In this document: positions 22,900-33,889 of the stretch, one piece after another
How positions within the stretch are numbered: position 1 is the first letter of the stretch
Layout of the letters: the number at the start of each line of letters is the position of its first letter
Assembly: GCA_034440635.1 (NCBI GenBank)
Contig: JAOTON010001584.1
Span: forward strand, 139,001 to 203,000
Source: Lepas anatifera
Taxonomy: Eukaryota; Arthropoda; Thecostraca; Lepadidae
Length of the DNA: 64,000 nucleotides
Reading direction: 5' to 3'
The notes under the pieces: model-generated
What the model saw: only the letters and a program-made list of their open reading frames with translations
Database searches by the model: none
What the model was told of the DNA's origin: nothing
Translations under genes and position numbers: made by a program

Positions 22900-24320
22900 G
22901 CCAATAATCGTACCGGCGGATCTAATCTGGTGCCCCTTGAGCTCATCTGGTGCCCACTGAGCTGGTCTTGGCCACTTGAGCTGATCACGTGCCCTTTAAC
23001 CTGATATGGTGCCCGTTGAGTCAACCTGGTGCCCCATGAGCAAATAAGTGTGCCTCTTGAACCTAGCTAATGCTCTCTGAGTTAGTATGATGCCTCCGAT
23101 CTCGCCTGGTGCTCTATTAGCTGTTTTAGTGCCCATTGAGCTGATCTGAGCCCCCTGAGCTGACCACATGCCTCGCAGAGTTTATCTACTGTCCTCTGAG
23201 CCAATATGGTGCCTCTTGAGCTGATCAGGTACTGCCTAAGCTGGTTATTGATTTCTCCAAAGATGATCTGGTGCACCCTGAGCTGATCTTGTTTTCTATG
23301 AGCGGATCTACGCCCCTGCTTTGGTCTGGGGGCAAGGAGCTGATCTGGGCTCCTGAGCTGATCAATCCGGTTCCCCCTGAGCAAATATGCTCCCCCTGAG
23401 ATAAACTAATTCCCCCTGAGTCAAATTGGTGCCTCCTGAGCCAACATTTGGCCTCCTGAGCCCATCTCATGCCCTCTGAGCTCGTCTAGTGCCCCCTAAG
23501 CTAGTTTGGTGTCCCCTAAGCCAATTTAGTGCCTTTTAAACTGATCTGGGCTTCCTGAGCTGATTAAGTAATTTCCTCGGCAGCTCCGAGGCCCTGGGCT
23601 GAGTTGTGCCCACTGAGGCTGATAAAGGCCCCTGAGTTGTTATGAGGCTCCTGGGCTGATTAAATGGCTCCTGACTTGATCTGGTACCTCCAAGTTGTTC
23701 TGTGCCCCGAACTGATCGGAGACCACTGAGATGATCACTTGCCCTCTCTCTGAGCTGACATGGTGTTCCCTGAGCTGATCTAGACCCCTGCTCTGGTCTG
23801 GGGGCTAGGAGTTTATCTGGCCCCCGAGCTGATTGATTTGGCGCCCCTGAGCAGGTATAGCGTCCCTGAGCTAAACTAATGCCCCCTGAGTTGATATGGT
23901 GCCTCATGTGTCATCATTGTGCCTCCTGAGCCCATCTGATGCCCTCTGAGCTAGTCTGGTGCCCCCTGAGCTAATATGGTGCAAGGCCCTTTGAGCCTAT
24001 CTGCGGCCCATTGAGCTAGTCTGATGACCCCCCCATCTTTGGGCCACTTAGCTAGTCTAGTCCCGGGCCAAGCATGAGCTGCTCTGGGGGGCTCTGATCT
24101 ACATCAGGGCCCCTGAGCTGGTCTTGAATAGACAGAGAATAAGAACACGAGGCCAACTCCCATCACCTCGGGGGTCAAGGGGCTAGTCTAATCCCAGGGG
24201 CACAACTGGGGGAATGAGGGGCAGCTACTCTAGAGGTCTCTGATCCTCACTAGGGGGTCCCTGAGCTGGTCTCCAATTGATGGGGAACAAGGAGACAGTG
24301 CAAACTCCCCTTGTAAAATG
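22900..24320. repeat. Satellite B, ~20-bp GAGCTGATCTGGTGCCCC array (copy 1)
   Basis: Loose tandem units near TGAGCTGATCTGGTGCCCCC repeat for about 1.4 kb, with decay and some longer unique blocks near 24060-24320. The matching array in copy 2 is at 53100-54330. The unit shares GCTGATC and CCCCTG with the satellite A unit at the same spacing, so A and B may have a common origin. Confidence 0.82.
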
Positions 24321-25042
24321 GAGCTAACGAGGAATGAGCCGTCATCGCTAAAATGGCTTGTGATGCCTAGGCACCCCGGATGAAATAAATTGCTTATTAT
24401 ACTGGTGGATTCTGGGAAGGGGGTGATAAAAAGGCATGTGCCCCTGAGCTCAGAGCACAGTCCCCTGAACCAGGATTTCTATTAATTGATTTAAACGAAT
24501 GAAGAACCTAGTTTTTTTCACAATTTTCAGCCCTGTCACATCATCCCCATCCAAACTACCAGCCTGTTTACTTTTTCTTTACTCCAGCTGGGATCGATCC
24601 TTGAAAATATGGAACTTTGGAAGGTGTTGAAAAAGTATCTCCCTAATTATTCCGGAAACAAAAAATGTATTCGTCCAATGTCACTATGCCACACCTCCTG
24701 CCACGGCCCTTGTGGGAGTCGCGGAACTTAATCCTCGTTCAACCAGGGCTAACTCGTCACGACAAAACCAGTGGGCATATTAAATGAATTTTCGACTCAA
24801 ATATGTCTTATCTTGCATATAGTGACAGATATCACAGGCTCTGCTGATTTCTCTGATGTCAAGGACTTGCATGAGTTGGCTGATTTGCCCTTAAATAAAT
24901 CCCAAAAATTCGTGTTCTGGCTATTTTCATGAGATTAGGTGACACTTTTTTCTTTTGTTATTTCAGTTTTCCTTCTCCGTCAATTCTTAATTTGCATTTT
25001 TCCTGGACCAAAGGTACCCAAAAGTTTATATTGACTAAGATA
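24321..25042. mobile_element. Non-repetitive body of the inner hAT-like element
   Basis: This sequence matches 54480-55225 in giant copy 2 with modest divergence. No open frame longer than about 70 codons and no recognisable transposase motif was seen. Confidence 0.6.
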
Positions 25043-26202
25043 TGGGGCATTCCAGGACAGATCGACCAAGGCCTGACACCACCATATCTAGAAAAAAATC
25101 TGAAACTTTTTCTCCGGTGTACTTTTGGGCCAGAAACACGTCTGTGAGAATCTTAGCCACCTCCGACCAACGGTGACCGAGTTATAGCCCGAGGCATTTT
25201 CGGGAGGTCACCTTGTAGACTCATCTTTGATGCTTCATAACTCAAAAACACATAGCCTGATTAATAAGTTTTGTATATCATTGAACTCGTCTTGAACTAT
25301 ATTCTCTTTTGAAAAAGAAAATTTCAAAATTTGAAAATTTGTGACTTTTAATTTGTTTGACCTTCTCTTTTTGACCTAGCTTGACCGTTTCGCAGTTGAA
25401 ATTGCCCTTTTAGATACCTCAAAAAGCTTTCTTCATAATATATCTTTGGATAGAAAAAAATGCGTTTTTGCTATAAGTTCCAAATTTTTAGCACCTAAGG
25501 TAGGTATGCAGACGGTGTTTGACCACTGCGGTAATACAGCCTTGTGTTTAACGCCGCAAACAAAGCAATTGCTTTTGTAGTCGGTTGCTTGTAATAATAT
25601 GGCATTGTCTTTACGAAATTTTCATCGTGCAAGTGTCAAAATATATGAGAATTAACACGCACCCACACAAGGGGGTGGGCAACCGGCATATTCAGGTTTC
25701 CACCGGTAGTAAAAAAACAAACATTCGCGCAGCGCCACCGTACTTCATGTACCTCTAACTCGAAATTTTTGCAGCTTCTGGCAAAATTTTAGGTCTGGGT
25801 CATACCAGGACAGACCGCCAACCCAGGTCAAGGGACCTAACCTCGAAAAATATTTTGGAGGTGCATCAATAATATCGAATTTAGCCTATCGTGTTTAGAT
25901 TCACATTAAATAGTAAGGTCGCCGAGCAAGATAATTTTTCGTAGCAAAATTTCTATATCGATAACCGGGAGCAGGGTCAGGGTCATGATCTTTCCATTAT
26001 GAATGCATAGGGCAGTTGCTAAATTTTGATAACTTGCGAGAATTGAGAATTGTCGAGGATTGCGATGGAGGTTTAATTTTTACGTTGTCGTGTCTGACTT
26101 GCCACTGCAGTTTGACTAAAATTATTTTTACCATACAGACCTAAGCCTGGCTCTAGATCAAAGTAGGTTAATTTTGAAATTTGACTAGGCAATATTATAA
26201 GA

Positions 26203-29200
26203 TAGGGGAAGTCCGTGCAAGAGTACGCACTTAACTTTCTGAAGGCTTTCACTTTTCTCCTATATGTCTAACAGCTAACATTTGTGTACGGTTGTTTAGC
26301 CTGAAGAATTATCTATGTATAGTCCATGATTCAACTCGATGGCTCTCAAAGGAACTCGCCACGAGCCCATCAAAAATAAAAAGTCAACTGCGTACTCTTG
26401 CCGGAGTGGGTCGGTAAGAGTACGCACAAGAGGAGGTTGGAGTACGCATTAATGCCCCGCTGTGCTTTAGGTGCATAAGTCATGTCATGAAGTTTTTGTC
26501 GCCAAACTAGGCCATTGTATGATTTTATATCGTTCTGAATATAGAAAAACTAAGTTGCAACGTGTGGTGTTCCAAATATGAATTACAGACTCTGCCGCAA
26601 GCAAAAATTAAATTTGCCTATCTCTTAAGCATGCGCACTGTTCTACAATGGTCTACTGCGCACTCTTGCCAGAAACGCTCCCTTGGGAAGAAAGTCTTCA
26701 TAAACATGTTGGCAGGCGTTTTAGCGTCAGCTCCGGTCCTGCAGCTCAGTCCCAACTCAGCTTTCTTACTGATCACAGCCCGTAATATAATACTTTTGAT
26801 AATAGGAGCATGGTCTACAAGTTTACCTAGCTAAGAAATATTACATCAAGGGTGCCCAGAAACTTATTTTGCTCTGTACTCCAGTGGAAAGAACAGGGGC
26901 ACTTTGAATTTGTGTGTGCACCTTGCTGACCTTGACTGACCTTGATTTTTTATACCAGGGCATCCACCATTTCAGTGGTTGCTAAGTAGAGGTGGGAGTT
27001 TCGGGCAATTTTGCAGGCCCGGGCCCGGGCCCGGTCTGCTGCTGATTTTAGAAGCCCGTCACAAGGCCGGTTTGTGGTAGAAATGGCTTATCAAGCCCGG
27101 GAAGGCCCGGTATCATGGAAAAACCATAAACGACTGTATACAGCATTTATTTACTTTAAAGCTGTCTCAAATACATATTTTAAGCCAATTTATCCTGGAA
27201 AAAGTTTTGGTTGAACCCAAAACCATATTAAAAAGGTGCATGCGGCATCAGTAGTATCAGCTATCTTAATAATTCAGCAGAAAATGATACTGAAAAACAC
27301 AGTATGAAACATGCCTTGCTTATGATGCAAGCTTACTTCAGATAATGACCAGCATCACCTTATAAAACAATGGGCATTCGAGATAGAGATATGCACATGG
27401 CAGCTTAAAGAATCAGGATGAAATAAGCCCACTAATATCAGACATTTCCTCCATGGTTGCACTTTTAAAAATCATTTTGTGCTGGCACGAGCCTCACAAT
27501 TGAGTTCCAATAATGTTTATGAATAGAGGAGAGAGCAGTGACAAGTTTTCAGCTAAAACTTTTCAGAATATCATGGCAGAATGGCGGTGAATGAACCAAA
27601 AATCCTTCACATTGTCCCTGAATTGATACATGTGAGCATTTCCTTTTAATTTAGCCAGTAAACAGCTTGGAATATAGTCAAAAGATTGTTCTGCTTGGGT
27701 CAGCCCGATCTGCAAAGTAGGTAAGCCAACAGGCCAACAAGGTCCATCAGCCTATCTTGATAAGGAACCACTAGTTTTCCACATGTTCGCACCAAACATG
27801 GTATAAAAAGGTTGCACCCAATCTCCACCAAAAAGTAAATCTGACACACAAAAACAACTCGAGTCCATCCACATTACCATCACCATTCGGGCTTGAACAC
27901 TATTTCCGTTTGTTTTGTTGTATTTTAGGGGCTAGCGCTTAGAAGGCATCTGAAGCGCCGTGCTTGTCTACGTTATAGCAATCATTTATGAAAATATTTT
28001 TCACTAAAATTTACTAGGATAGTAAGTTTATTTCAGTTTAAATATTTCAGTACTCTTAAAAATATATTCTAAAAATTTGAGGGATTTAAAAAATCAGCAA
28101 AAGCTGTGTAGTGCATTTGTTTAGTTCCTGAGAATAGCCCTTTTTGCGCAGTTGTTTCATATATGATGCTTTTCTGACTTTGCAAATCTTTTCAAGCTGT
28201 TCTGAAGCCCGCTGAATTTGGCGTGTCTGAAGACCATCATAATTTGGATATTGTTTTTGTGTTCTGTCTTTCTATGTTTCCGTAGTACATTTTTAGTGTG
28301 CTGGGAGGGAGGTGTAAAGTAAAGGTATCTTGGGGGGGAAGTGCTGTTATGTTCAAAGCTTATAATAGAAGTTGTATTTCATAGAGGCCAGGGAAGTATC
28401 TCCACAAGGAAAATGCAACACATGATGTCAAGTATATTCATGTTTTGGTGCAATTTCAAAGGTTCCTTCTAAGGAACTTCTAAGGTTCCTTCTAATGGGT
28501 TAAGTACTTCGATCAAAAACATGTTTTCTTTGTGCCTATTCCCTTGCTTATACTAGCCTTTTTTAGTGGATTCTGCATCTTTTGGGCAATGAAGGAGCAA
28601 GATGAAGCTGTGGAAGGGTCAAACTTATCAACATTTGTTCTTGCATCTAGAGTTATCAGGTCAGTTTGACAATTATGGGCTCCCAATAAATAGTTTGTAC
28701 CTGTCATTCACTTCACCATTTTTGGCAGAGGACATGGGAATGGCTCCATAGATGGCATTTTCTTTTTTACCTGAAGCAGAAAGCTTCTGGAAAGAATGTT
28801 CTAGCTAGAGCTAGGTGTTAGTATCAATATGTCAGCAGCAAATGGGTTAAATGACTTCCTTTGAAATGGTATACGGACAATATGGAAGTAACAAATAGGC
28901 TACCACAATTTTCATTTTATTCACCCATATATGACTTGAAGATTTTGAAGTCCTTAGGATATTCATAAGATGACAGTACAGCATGGATGTGTGCAACTGT
29001 AGGCATTATTCAATATTTGCTTATAAATATTGATACAGGTTTAAGTAACTTGCTTTTGACCCTGACATGAGTAACAGATAGAAAGTTAGAGCTTCATGCT
29101 TTTACATTCCTGATGTGTTTCTTAAAGTCCATGTCTCAAAATTAATTGTAAATTCATTTTCAAAAGCTGCAGGTGCATGAATAAGATTATGTTTCAGTGG

Positions 29201-29478
29201 AAAAAAACTAGGTCTGTACTGAAAAAGGCTTATTTAACTTACAGAAAATTGACTTTGAAGTCCCAGTTCAGTTGAAGCCCGGAATGAGCTGGGTGAAGCC
29301 CGTTGTCAGCCCGGCATTGGCCTAAGTCAGGCCTTCAGGCCCGGTCCAAGCCCGCGGGCCTGGGCCGGGCTTTTGCCCCGGGCCCCCGGGCCTGGAAAGT
29401 CCCACCTCTATTGCTAAGTAACCAAAACAGCTGCTGCGTACTCTTATCTCCTGCGTACTCTTACCCGCCCTTACCCTA
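26203..29478. mobile_element. TA-1 element, copy 2, split by a hAT-like insertion
   Basis: The ends TAGGGGAAGTCCG (26203) and CGCCCTTACCCTA (29478) and the internal text match 18152-18967. Without the 2.4-kb insertion and its target duplication the length is about 844 bp. TA flanks are consistent with the target seen for copy 1. Confidence 0.8.
26987..29410. mobile_element. hAT-like element with GCCCGG subterminal repeats
   Basis: TAGAGGTGGGAGTTTC at the left and its near-complement at the right (GAAAGTCCCACCTCTA) are flanked by a perfect 8-bp duplication TTGCTAAG (26979-26986 and 29411-29418). TA-1 copy 1 has the empty site near 18906. Both ends carry clusters of GCCCGG/CCGGGC (27018-27110 and 29275-29395), a layout known for transposase-binding subterminal motifs in hAT elements. 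The 2.1-kb AT-rich interior has no recognisable transposase. Confidence 0.85.
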
Positions 29479-30289
29479 CATAATCCGTTTGGGCTCAACA
29501 AGAGTGTTCCAATGGTGCTGAACATTTCTTTCTACGGCTCTCCTCTGTCACCTACTATGCCACAAAATTTAGGTTTCCACTTAGTTCCTGTAAGAAATAC
29601 TGTGATCTTGAGCAACCTCAAAGGTGACACGACCAAACAATTGTATGTAACATATTCGGTTGTGATTTAAACTGGCAATTTAGCGGCATCACTCCCAGCG
29701 CACTGTGGCATTATTCATCTGGGATTCTGGGATTCGTGTCAGCTATAAAATGATCACCTTGTAAATATATCATGAGTCAACCTGTTCAAGTGACCATGTC
29801 GAATGCGTTACAATTTCAGGACATTTTTTCGCATATATGAGCAGATTCAAATTACTTTTTGGGAATGAAAGCCTTTCAGACACGTTTGTTTACATTGCAT
29901 GAATCCTCTCAAACGTATGCTGTGCTGCACTGGGTCACCTTGTATCGATATTATTTTTCCATCTCCGGGAACGATGTAATTGTGTGAGTTAGTGGTGCTC
30001 ATAGGATAAGTTATACTTGTTTCAACTATGGAGAAAGTCGCGACATCTTTGTAAACTTTCATTTAAGGCTGAAAGGCCCATTATTAATAAGTTCATTTGC
30101 CCTCGTCTCCCTCGAAACAATGGATCCCTTTCTATCACTTTTAATGGCTGAATTTTTTATTTTTATAAATATTGTCCAAGTTGTTGCCAGTTCAGTTTTA
30201 GGAGTAAGTGTCTCACTAGAGTCATCAAGGGACTTTTTACGGAGACCCCGAGCCCACCACTCAAACGAGCAATTCCCCCGATGAAGTGT

Positions 30290-30385
30290 TAAACAAGGAA
30301 CCAAAGTTGAAAGTCCCACAAGGCATAACGACGACCGTCTACCTCAGGTCACCCCCTCACCAGTCAGTTGCCAGCTGGCCTTCAG
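30290..30385 (-). mobile_element. SINE family 2 fragment (reverse orientation)
   Basis: The minus strand reads CTGGCAACTGACTGGTGAG, then GGTGACCTGAGG and a decayed ACTTTCAACTTTG. This matches the 3' part of the SINE at 32970-33190. The fragment lies inside TTAA-5. Confidence 0.6.
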
Positions 30386-31555
30386 TATTTACGGTACCTA
30401 CCACCTCCCAGTTGACCTAAATTATTTTTCCAGAAGCTGTAAAATGTTGTGTTAGAGGTAGATGGAGTACGGTGGTGTTGCGCGAAGGTGTTTTTTACGA
30501 CCTGTAGAGACCTGAGGAGGCCGGTTGCCCAACCCTCGGGTGGGCGCGTGTTAATTGTCATAAATTCTGACACTTGCACGATGAAAATTTCGTAAAGACA
30601 AAGCAATATGATTGCCAGCAACCGATTACAAAAGCAATCGCTTTGTTTACGGCGTTAAACATAAGGCTGTACTACCGCAGTCGTCAAAAACCGTCTGCAT
30701 ACCTACTTTAGGTGCAAAAAATTTGGAACTTATAGCAAAAACGCATTTTTTATATTTTTTCTATCGAAATATATTTTATGAAGAAAACTTTTGAGGTGTC
30801 TAAAAGGGCAATTTCAACTGCGAAAAGGTCAAGCTAGGTCAAAAAGAAAAGATCAAACAAATTAAGAGTCACACATTTTCAAATTTTGAAATTTTCTTTT
30901 TTCAAAATAAAGTATAGTTCAAGCCGAGTTCAATGATATACAAAACTTGTTAATCAGGCTATGCGTTTTTGAGTTATGAAGCATCAAAGATGAGTCTACA
31001 AGGTGACCTTCCGAAAATGCCTCGGGCTATAACTCGGTCACCGTTGGTCTGAGGGAGCTAAGATTCTCACAGGCGTGTTTCTGGCCCAAAACTACCCCGG
31101 AGACAAAATTTCAGATTTTTTTCTAGAGATGGTGGTGTCAAATTTGAAATATTTTTGGTCGTTTTGTCCTGGAATGCCCCATATAGTAAGTTATTTAGGT
31201 TACGTTAAAAGTGTCGTTTCTGTGCCGAAGTGCCCCTGAAAGGTGGTGTGCCCCCCATACCAAAGCTCTGGCTGCGCCCCTGATCATGGAAAAATTTAAA
31301 GCTCAGATTGGATTATTTTAAGATGTGTAGGTAGCTTTGAGATGTCGCCTAAAAAGGAAACACGTTTGGCAAAAGCTGTAGAATACCTGCCGAACATTAA
31401 AATAGAGTGTTCCCTGTGCTATAAAAGGCGAAAAAACGATGAATAACAGATTTGCTGCAAAAAGGGATGCCGCCCCCCAAAGCCGCCGCCCCTATGGCGT
31501 GCCGCCCCCCCCACCGGCTGAGCACCCCCAAAGATTTAGGAAAAATACACCCCTG

Positions 31556-31739
31556 CCTGAGATCACATTTGTTGACGGTAAAAGCTGCGAGCTTGGATTG
31601 TCAGAGATGCTAATTATTGGCTCTTTGACCCAGTGATCCGAAAAAGGAATATTCTCTGCCACTTAATCATGGAGTCAAGTTAGATTTCTTCCACATAAAA
31701 TACATACTCACTTCGACATTTAAAAGTGGCTAGGCAGTG
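31556..31739. other. Right flank of giant element copy 1
   Basis: The target duplication CCTGAGAT (31556-31563) is followed by unassigned sequence continuous with the left flank before 15956. Joining 15955 to 31556 would restore the pre-insertion locus. Confidence 0.7.
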
Positions 31740-32035
31740 CCTAATGTGCCTCTATGGAAGCGCCGCCACTGCACCGTACTAGCTTCTGGGAAGCTCACTA
31801 TTGTTCATCCCATTCAAAAGTCTTCCAAATCGACACAGCCCTTTAATTTTCGGACCATCTCCATTCTTACCATCATTGCCAAAATCACCGAACGCGTTGT
31901 CTTTGAGCAGCTCTTTCATTATTTGGGTGCTCATGACCTATTCTGACTACCCACCACGGTTTTAGGTCGCATCACTTCGCTGAGACCACGCTCTTAACTT
32001 TTCCCGACAGCGTTTTTACTGCGATTGTCTGCTGC
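31740..32035 (+). pseudogene. Fragment of a non-LTR reverse transcriptase
   Basis: The + strand reads GKLTIVHPIQKSS, then FRTISILTIIAKITERVVF and EQLFHYLGAHDLF, the N-terminal RT blocks of CR1/Jockey-type LINEs (K...PI.K, N.RPIS.L...K..E). After a frameshift near 31945 the next block continues as HHGFRSHHFAETTLLTF, matching the QxGFR..HST.TAL block. Only about 95 residues remain, with a stop between frames. The sequence then passes into GGTCA-containing DNA near 32090. Confidence 0.7.
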
Positions 32036-32748
32036 CAGACTGCTCCAAGGGTGCTGTCTGGGCGCACCCTTTAAAATGCATTATTTCACCTTGACCTAAG
32101 GTCAAAGTCAGTTAAAGGTCATAATCAAAGGCAATGATGTATATTATTTGAATTCTTGTATCAAGGCAAATACATTGATCCCTTTGGCTTTGTTCTATCT
32201 TTAATGGTTCAGGAGTTATAAGAGGTTTCCTAAATGTGCCTAAATTCGACCCATTTCCGCCCACTGTCACGGTACAAATGAACAGATATGGTTCAAACTC
32301 AGCTTAAACGCAGAACATGGTAGGCAACGTCCAGGGCACCTTTTGATTGTGTTCTTTATCACCTTCGGTTCCCGAGATCGTAGGGGAGGGGTTGATCGAA
32401 CCCCCAGGTGGTGATGGGTACGAAAAGAGCCCATGCGAAATCGAGTTAAGATATAATTTAGAGATGTGGACGGATACCTCTTTGGATGTGCCCGGGCACC
32501 CCTAATGAAACATTTAAGTAATGTTAAAGCGCCCTTTAAGTGTTCATGTTTTTCATTTTCAGAATTTAAAATGGGATTTAGTAGTTCCACAGGCCTAAGC
32601 ACACTTCATATTTTCACATATCACATATTGCCTTCCCCATTTCAGTATAGTTGCTATCGGCACTCTTATGGGTTTGGGCACCTAAATCATAGAAGGATCG
32701 CCCCTGATAAAATATATTCCGATTTGAGCTCGTTGCTGACCTCTGCTT
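32036..32748. other. Unassigned repeat debris
   Basis: GGTCA motifs occur near 32090-32130. A TTTGGATGTGCCCGGGCACCCC block near 32480 resembles the left end of the giant element, without CAGGGGTG. No boundaries could be set. Confidence 0.3.
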
Positions 32749-32950
32749 GAACAACCAGGCGCAGATGATTTAGGGGCCCATAGTACAGCGTGGAAGGTCC
32801 CGGGGTCAAATCTGACCTTCAGCAGCCTTTTCCTCAACTGTTTGCTTTGATAAGTTGGGTGATGGGGCATGTGAAACGTGCAGGGCATCCCTGTCCTGCA
32901 TCAGTGCCGATAACAAGCGGAAACCATAAAAACCATGCATGCATACACTT
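32749..32950 (+). mobile_element. SINE family 1, decayed copy
   Basis: The run AGGCGCAGATGATTTAGG...GGTCCCGGGGTCAAATCTGACC aligns with the head of the SINE at 3640. The following CTTTTCCTCAAC also corresponds, before the two diverge. The A box is damaged. Confidence 0.5.
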
Positions 32951-32969
32951 CGCATCTGTGAAACAATAT

Positions 32970-33190
32970 GGCAGCCCCGGTAGCTCAGTTGGTAGAGCGT
33001 TGGGCTCCGGCCCACTGCTCAGGGACATGCAGTGGCAGTGCATGTCCAGGCTTGGGATCGGTTCCCCTGAGACGCTCCGGCGCTCAATAGTTAATCCGAC
33101 GTACAGGTCGGCTGGCAACTGACTGGTGAGAGGGTGACCTGAGCAGGGCGGCCGTCCCTGTGCTTTGCGAGACGTTTAACTTTGACTTAT
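32970..33190 (+). mobile_element. tRNA-headed SINE, family 2
   Basis: The head CCCCGGTAGCTCAGTTGGTA has a clean A box (TAGCTCAGTTGG). A B-box-like GGATCGGTTCC follows at about 33056. The body ends with CTGGCAACTGACTGGTGAG and a GAC-rich tail, also present in reverse at 30290-30385. The cloverleaf is not completed, so this is not a tRNA gene. Confidence 0.65.
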
Positions 33191-33345
33191 AAATTGATCT
33201 TTCATTGTGGAAGCTGCTCGTTCGAGTGTTGGCGTGGGTCTCCGTGACAAGTCCCGTACTTTGACTTATAAATTGATTTTCATTGTGGAAGCTGCTCGTT
33301 CGAGTGGTGGCGTCGGGGTCTCCGTGACAAGCGTGGTGACTTTAA
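33178..33345 (+). repeat. Two-copy ~80-bp direct repeat
   Basis: ACTTTGACTTATAAATTGAT and the following TTTCATTGTGGAAGCTGCTC occur twice, starting near 33178 and 33258. Each copy ends in GGTCTCCGTGACAAG. It adjoins the SINE tail. Confidence 0.8.
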
Positions 33346-33626
33346 TGCGCTCCGACTCCAACATCCGTACTGGAAACAACTTAGACAATATTTATAGAAA
33401 AAAATGTGAAAAATCATTTGGCTGTGGATACACAAATGCATGCTTCCAAGTCGACATAAGTAGAGCATGTTGCGTCACTTTTACCCCTGGGAGCAGGTTC
33501 AGTTTGTGTCGGCAGCCAGCGCAGGGCGTTGACGATCGCCACACGGCAATATTCAGCGCTCAAAACGCGCAGCACTAGCTCTTGATCGGCTGGGGACGCG
33601 GCCTGACCGCGTCCCCTCGTCCTCAC

Positions 33627-33757
33627 CTCCGCCCGTCGCATGCGACGCAGTAGGCGGCCAGTGGGGAACACAGGTGCGCCCTCGGCCAGCCAGACGCCGA
33701 AGGGATTGGTGCGCTGGTTGTCGATGACGTAGACGGCGTAGCTCCATTGGCTGCAGT
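33627..33757 (-). CDS. Candidate internal exon, protein unknown
   Basis: On the minus strand a TGTCTGCAG acceptor precedes 33757; an alternative start is 33750 after ACTGCAG. A strong donor GGAG|GTGAGG follows at 33626. The enclosed GC-rich exon is open and encodes a peptide with CSQWSYAVYVIDNQ, TNPFGVWLAEGAPVF and PTGRLLRRMRRAE. The mix of aromatic, acidic and basic residues is protein-like. I do not recognise the family. It lies on the same strand as the candidate exon at 7208-7331, with all the repeats between, so the two could belong to one gene with a huge intron. Confidence 0.35.
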
Positions 33758-33889
33758 CTGCAGACACCCGGCGCACAGCTGAAGCCGACGCGAACAAGCG
33801 GGAGGGGAGGGGCCATGTGCCATTAACACTTGAACGGCTTCTCGTAACGGGACGCGACAAGCCGTCTCGGCTGCTACAAAGTTGAAGAG

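Larger units (their letters stand above)
25652..30554. mobile_element. TTAA-5 element with nested insertions
   Basis: TTAA at 25652-25655 and 30551-30554 flanks inverted ends (CACGC.CCCACNC.AGGG, then GGGCAACCGGC). These stay similar for about 150 bp, to GTCATACCAGGACAG near 25800 on the left. Inside lies TA-1 copy 2 (26203-29478). Near the right end (30290-30385, minus strand) is a fragment of the SINE seen at 33110-33190. No transposase was found. Confidence 0.7.
25043..31181. mobile_element. Long-inverted-repeat element FB-1, split by TTAA-5
   Basis: The ends TGGGGCATTCCAGGACA (25043) and its complement (31181) lead into arms of about 610-630 bp (25043-25651 and 30555-31181). Giant copy 2 shows the uninterrupted site CTAAGATATAGTAAG near 55217, so the target was TA or ATAT. 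TTAA-5 sits in the loop between the arms. The arms hold scattered TGACC motifs but no gene. Confidence 0.78.
21796..31282 (+). mobile_element. Inner hAT-like element in giant copy 1
   Basis: The left end CAGGGGCGCAGCCA (21796) and right end TGGCTGCGCCCCTG (31282) match the inner element of giant copy 2. The flanks ATCGTTGA (21788-21795) and ATCATGGA (31283-31290) each differ by one base from the perfect duplication ATCGTGGA seen in copy 2, so this is the same ancient insertion, now decayed. It contains satellite B and has been swollen by TTAA-3, a long-inverted-repeat element, TTAA-5, TA-1 and another hAT-like element. Confidence 0.83.
15964..31555 (+). mobile_element. Giant composite hAT-like element, copy 1
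   Basis: The left end CAGGGGTGTAATTTTC (15964) and right end ..TACACCCCTG (31555; CAGGGGTGTATTTTTC on the other strand) form the terminal repeat, with weaker pairing through CTTTGGGGGTGC. Both sides carry CCTGAGAT (15956-15963 and 31556-31563), a perfect 8-bp target duplication as made by hAT transposases. Order inside: satellite A, a large palindrome, a core shared with copy 2, a nested hAT-like element with satellite B, and a right end rich in GCCGCCCC. Later insertions expand it to 15.6 kb. No transposase reading frame was found, so movement must be in trans. Confidence 0.88.

Noticed and set aside
15964..24320. Regular ~20-bp repeats considered as a CRISPR array
   Set aside because: There are no unique spacers of constant length and no cas genes, and the DNA is eukaryotic. 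They are satellites inside transposable elements.
28513..28707. A 64-codon minus-strand frame inside the hAT-like element considered as transposase
   Set aside because: No hAT dimerisation or RNase H-like motif is visible and no adjoining open sequence supports it.
32460..32520. Block resembling the left end of the giant element
   Set aside because: It shares TTTGG.TGTGCCCGGGCACCCC only. The CAGGGGTG terminus and a target duplication are missing, so a third giant copy is not supported.
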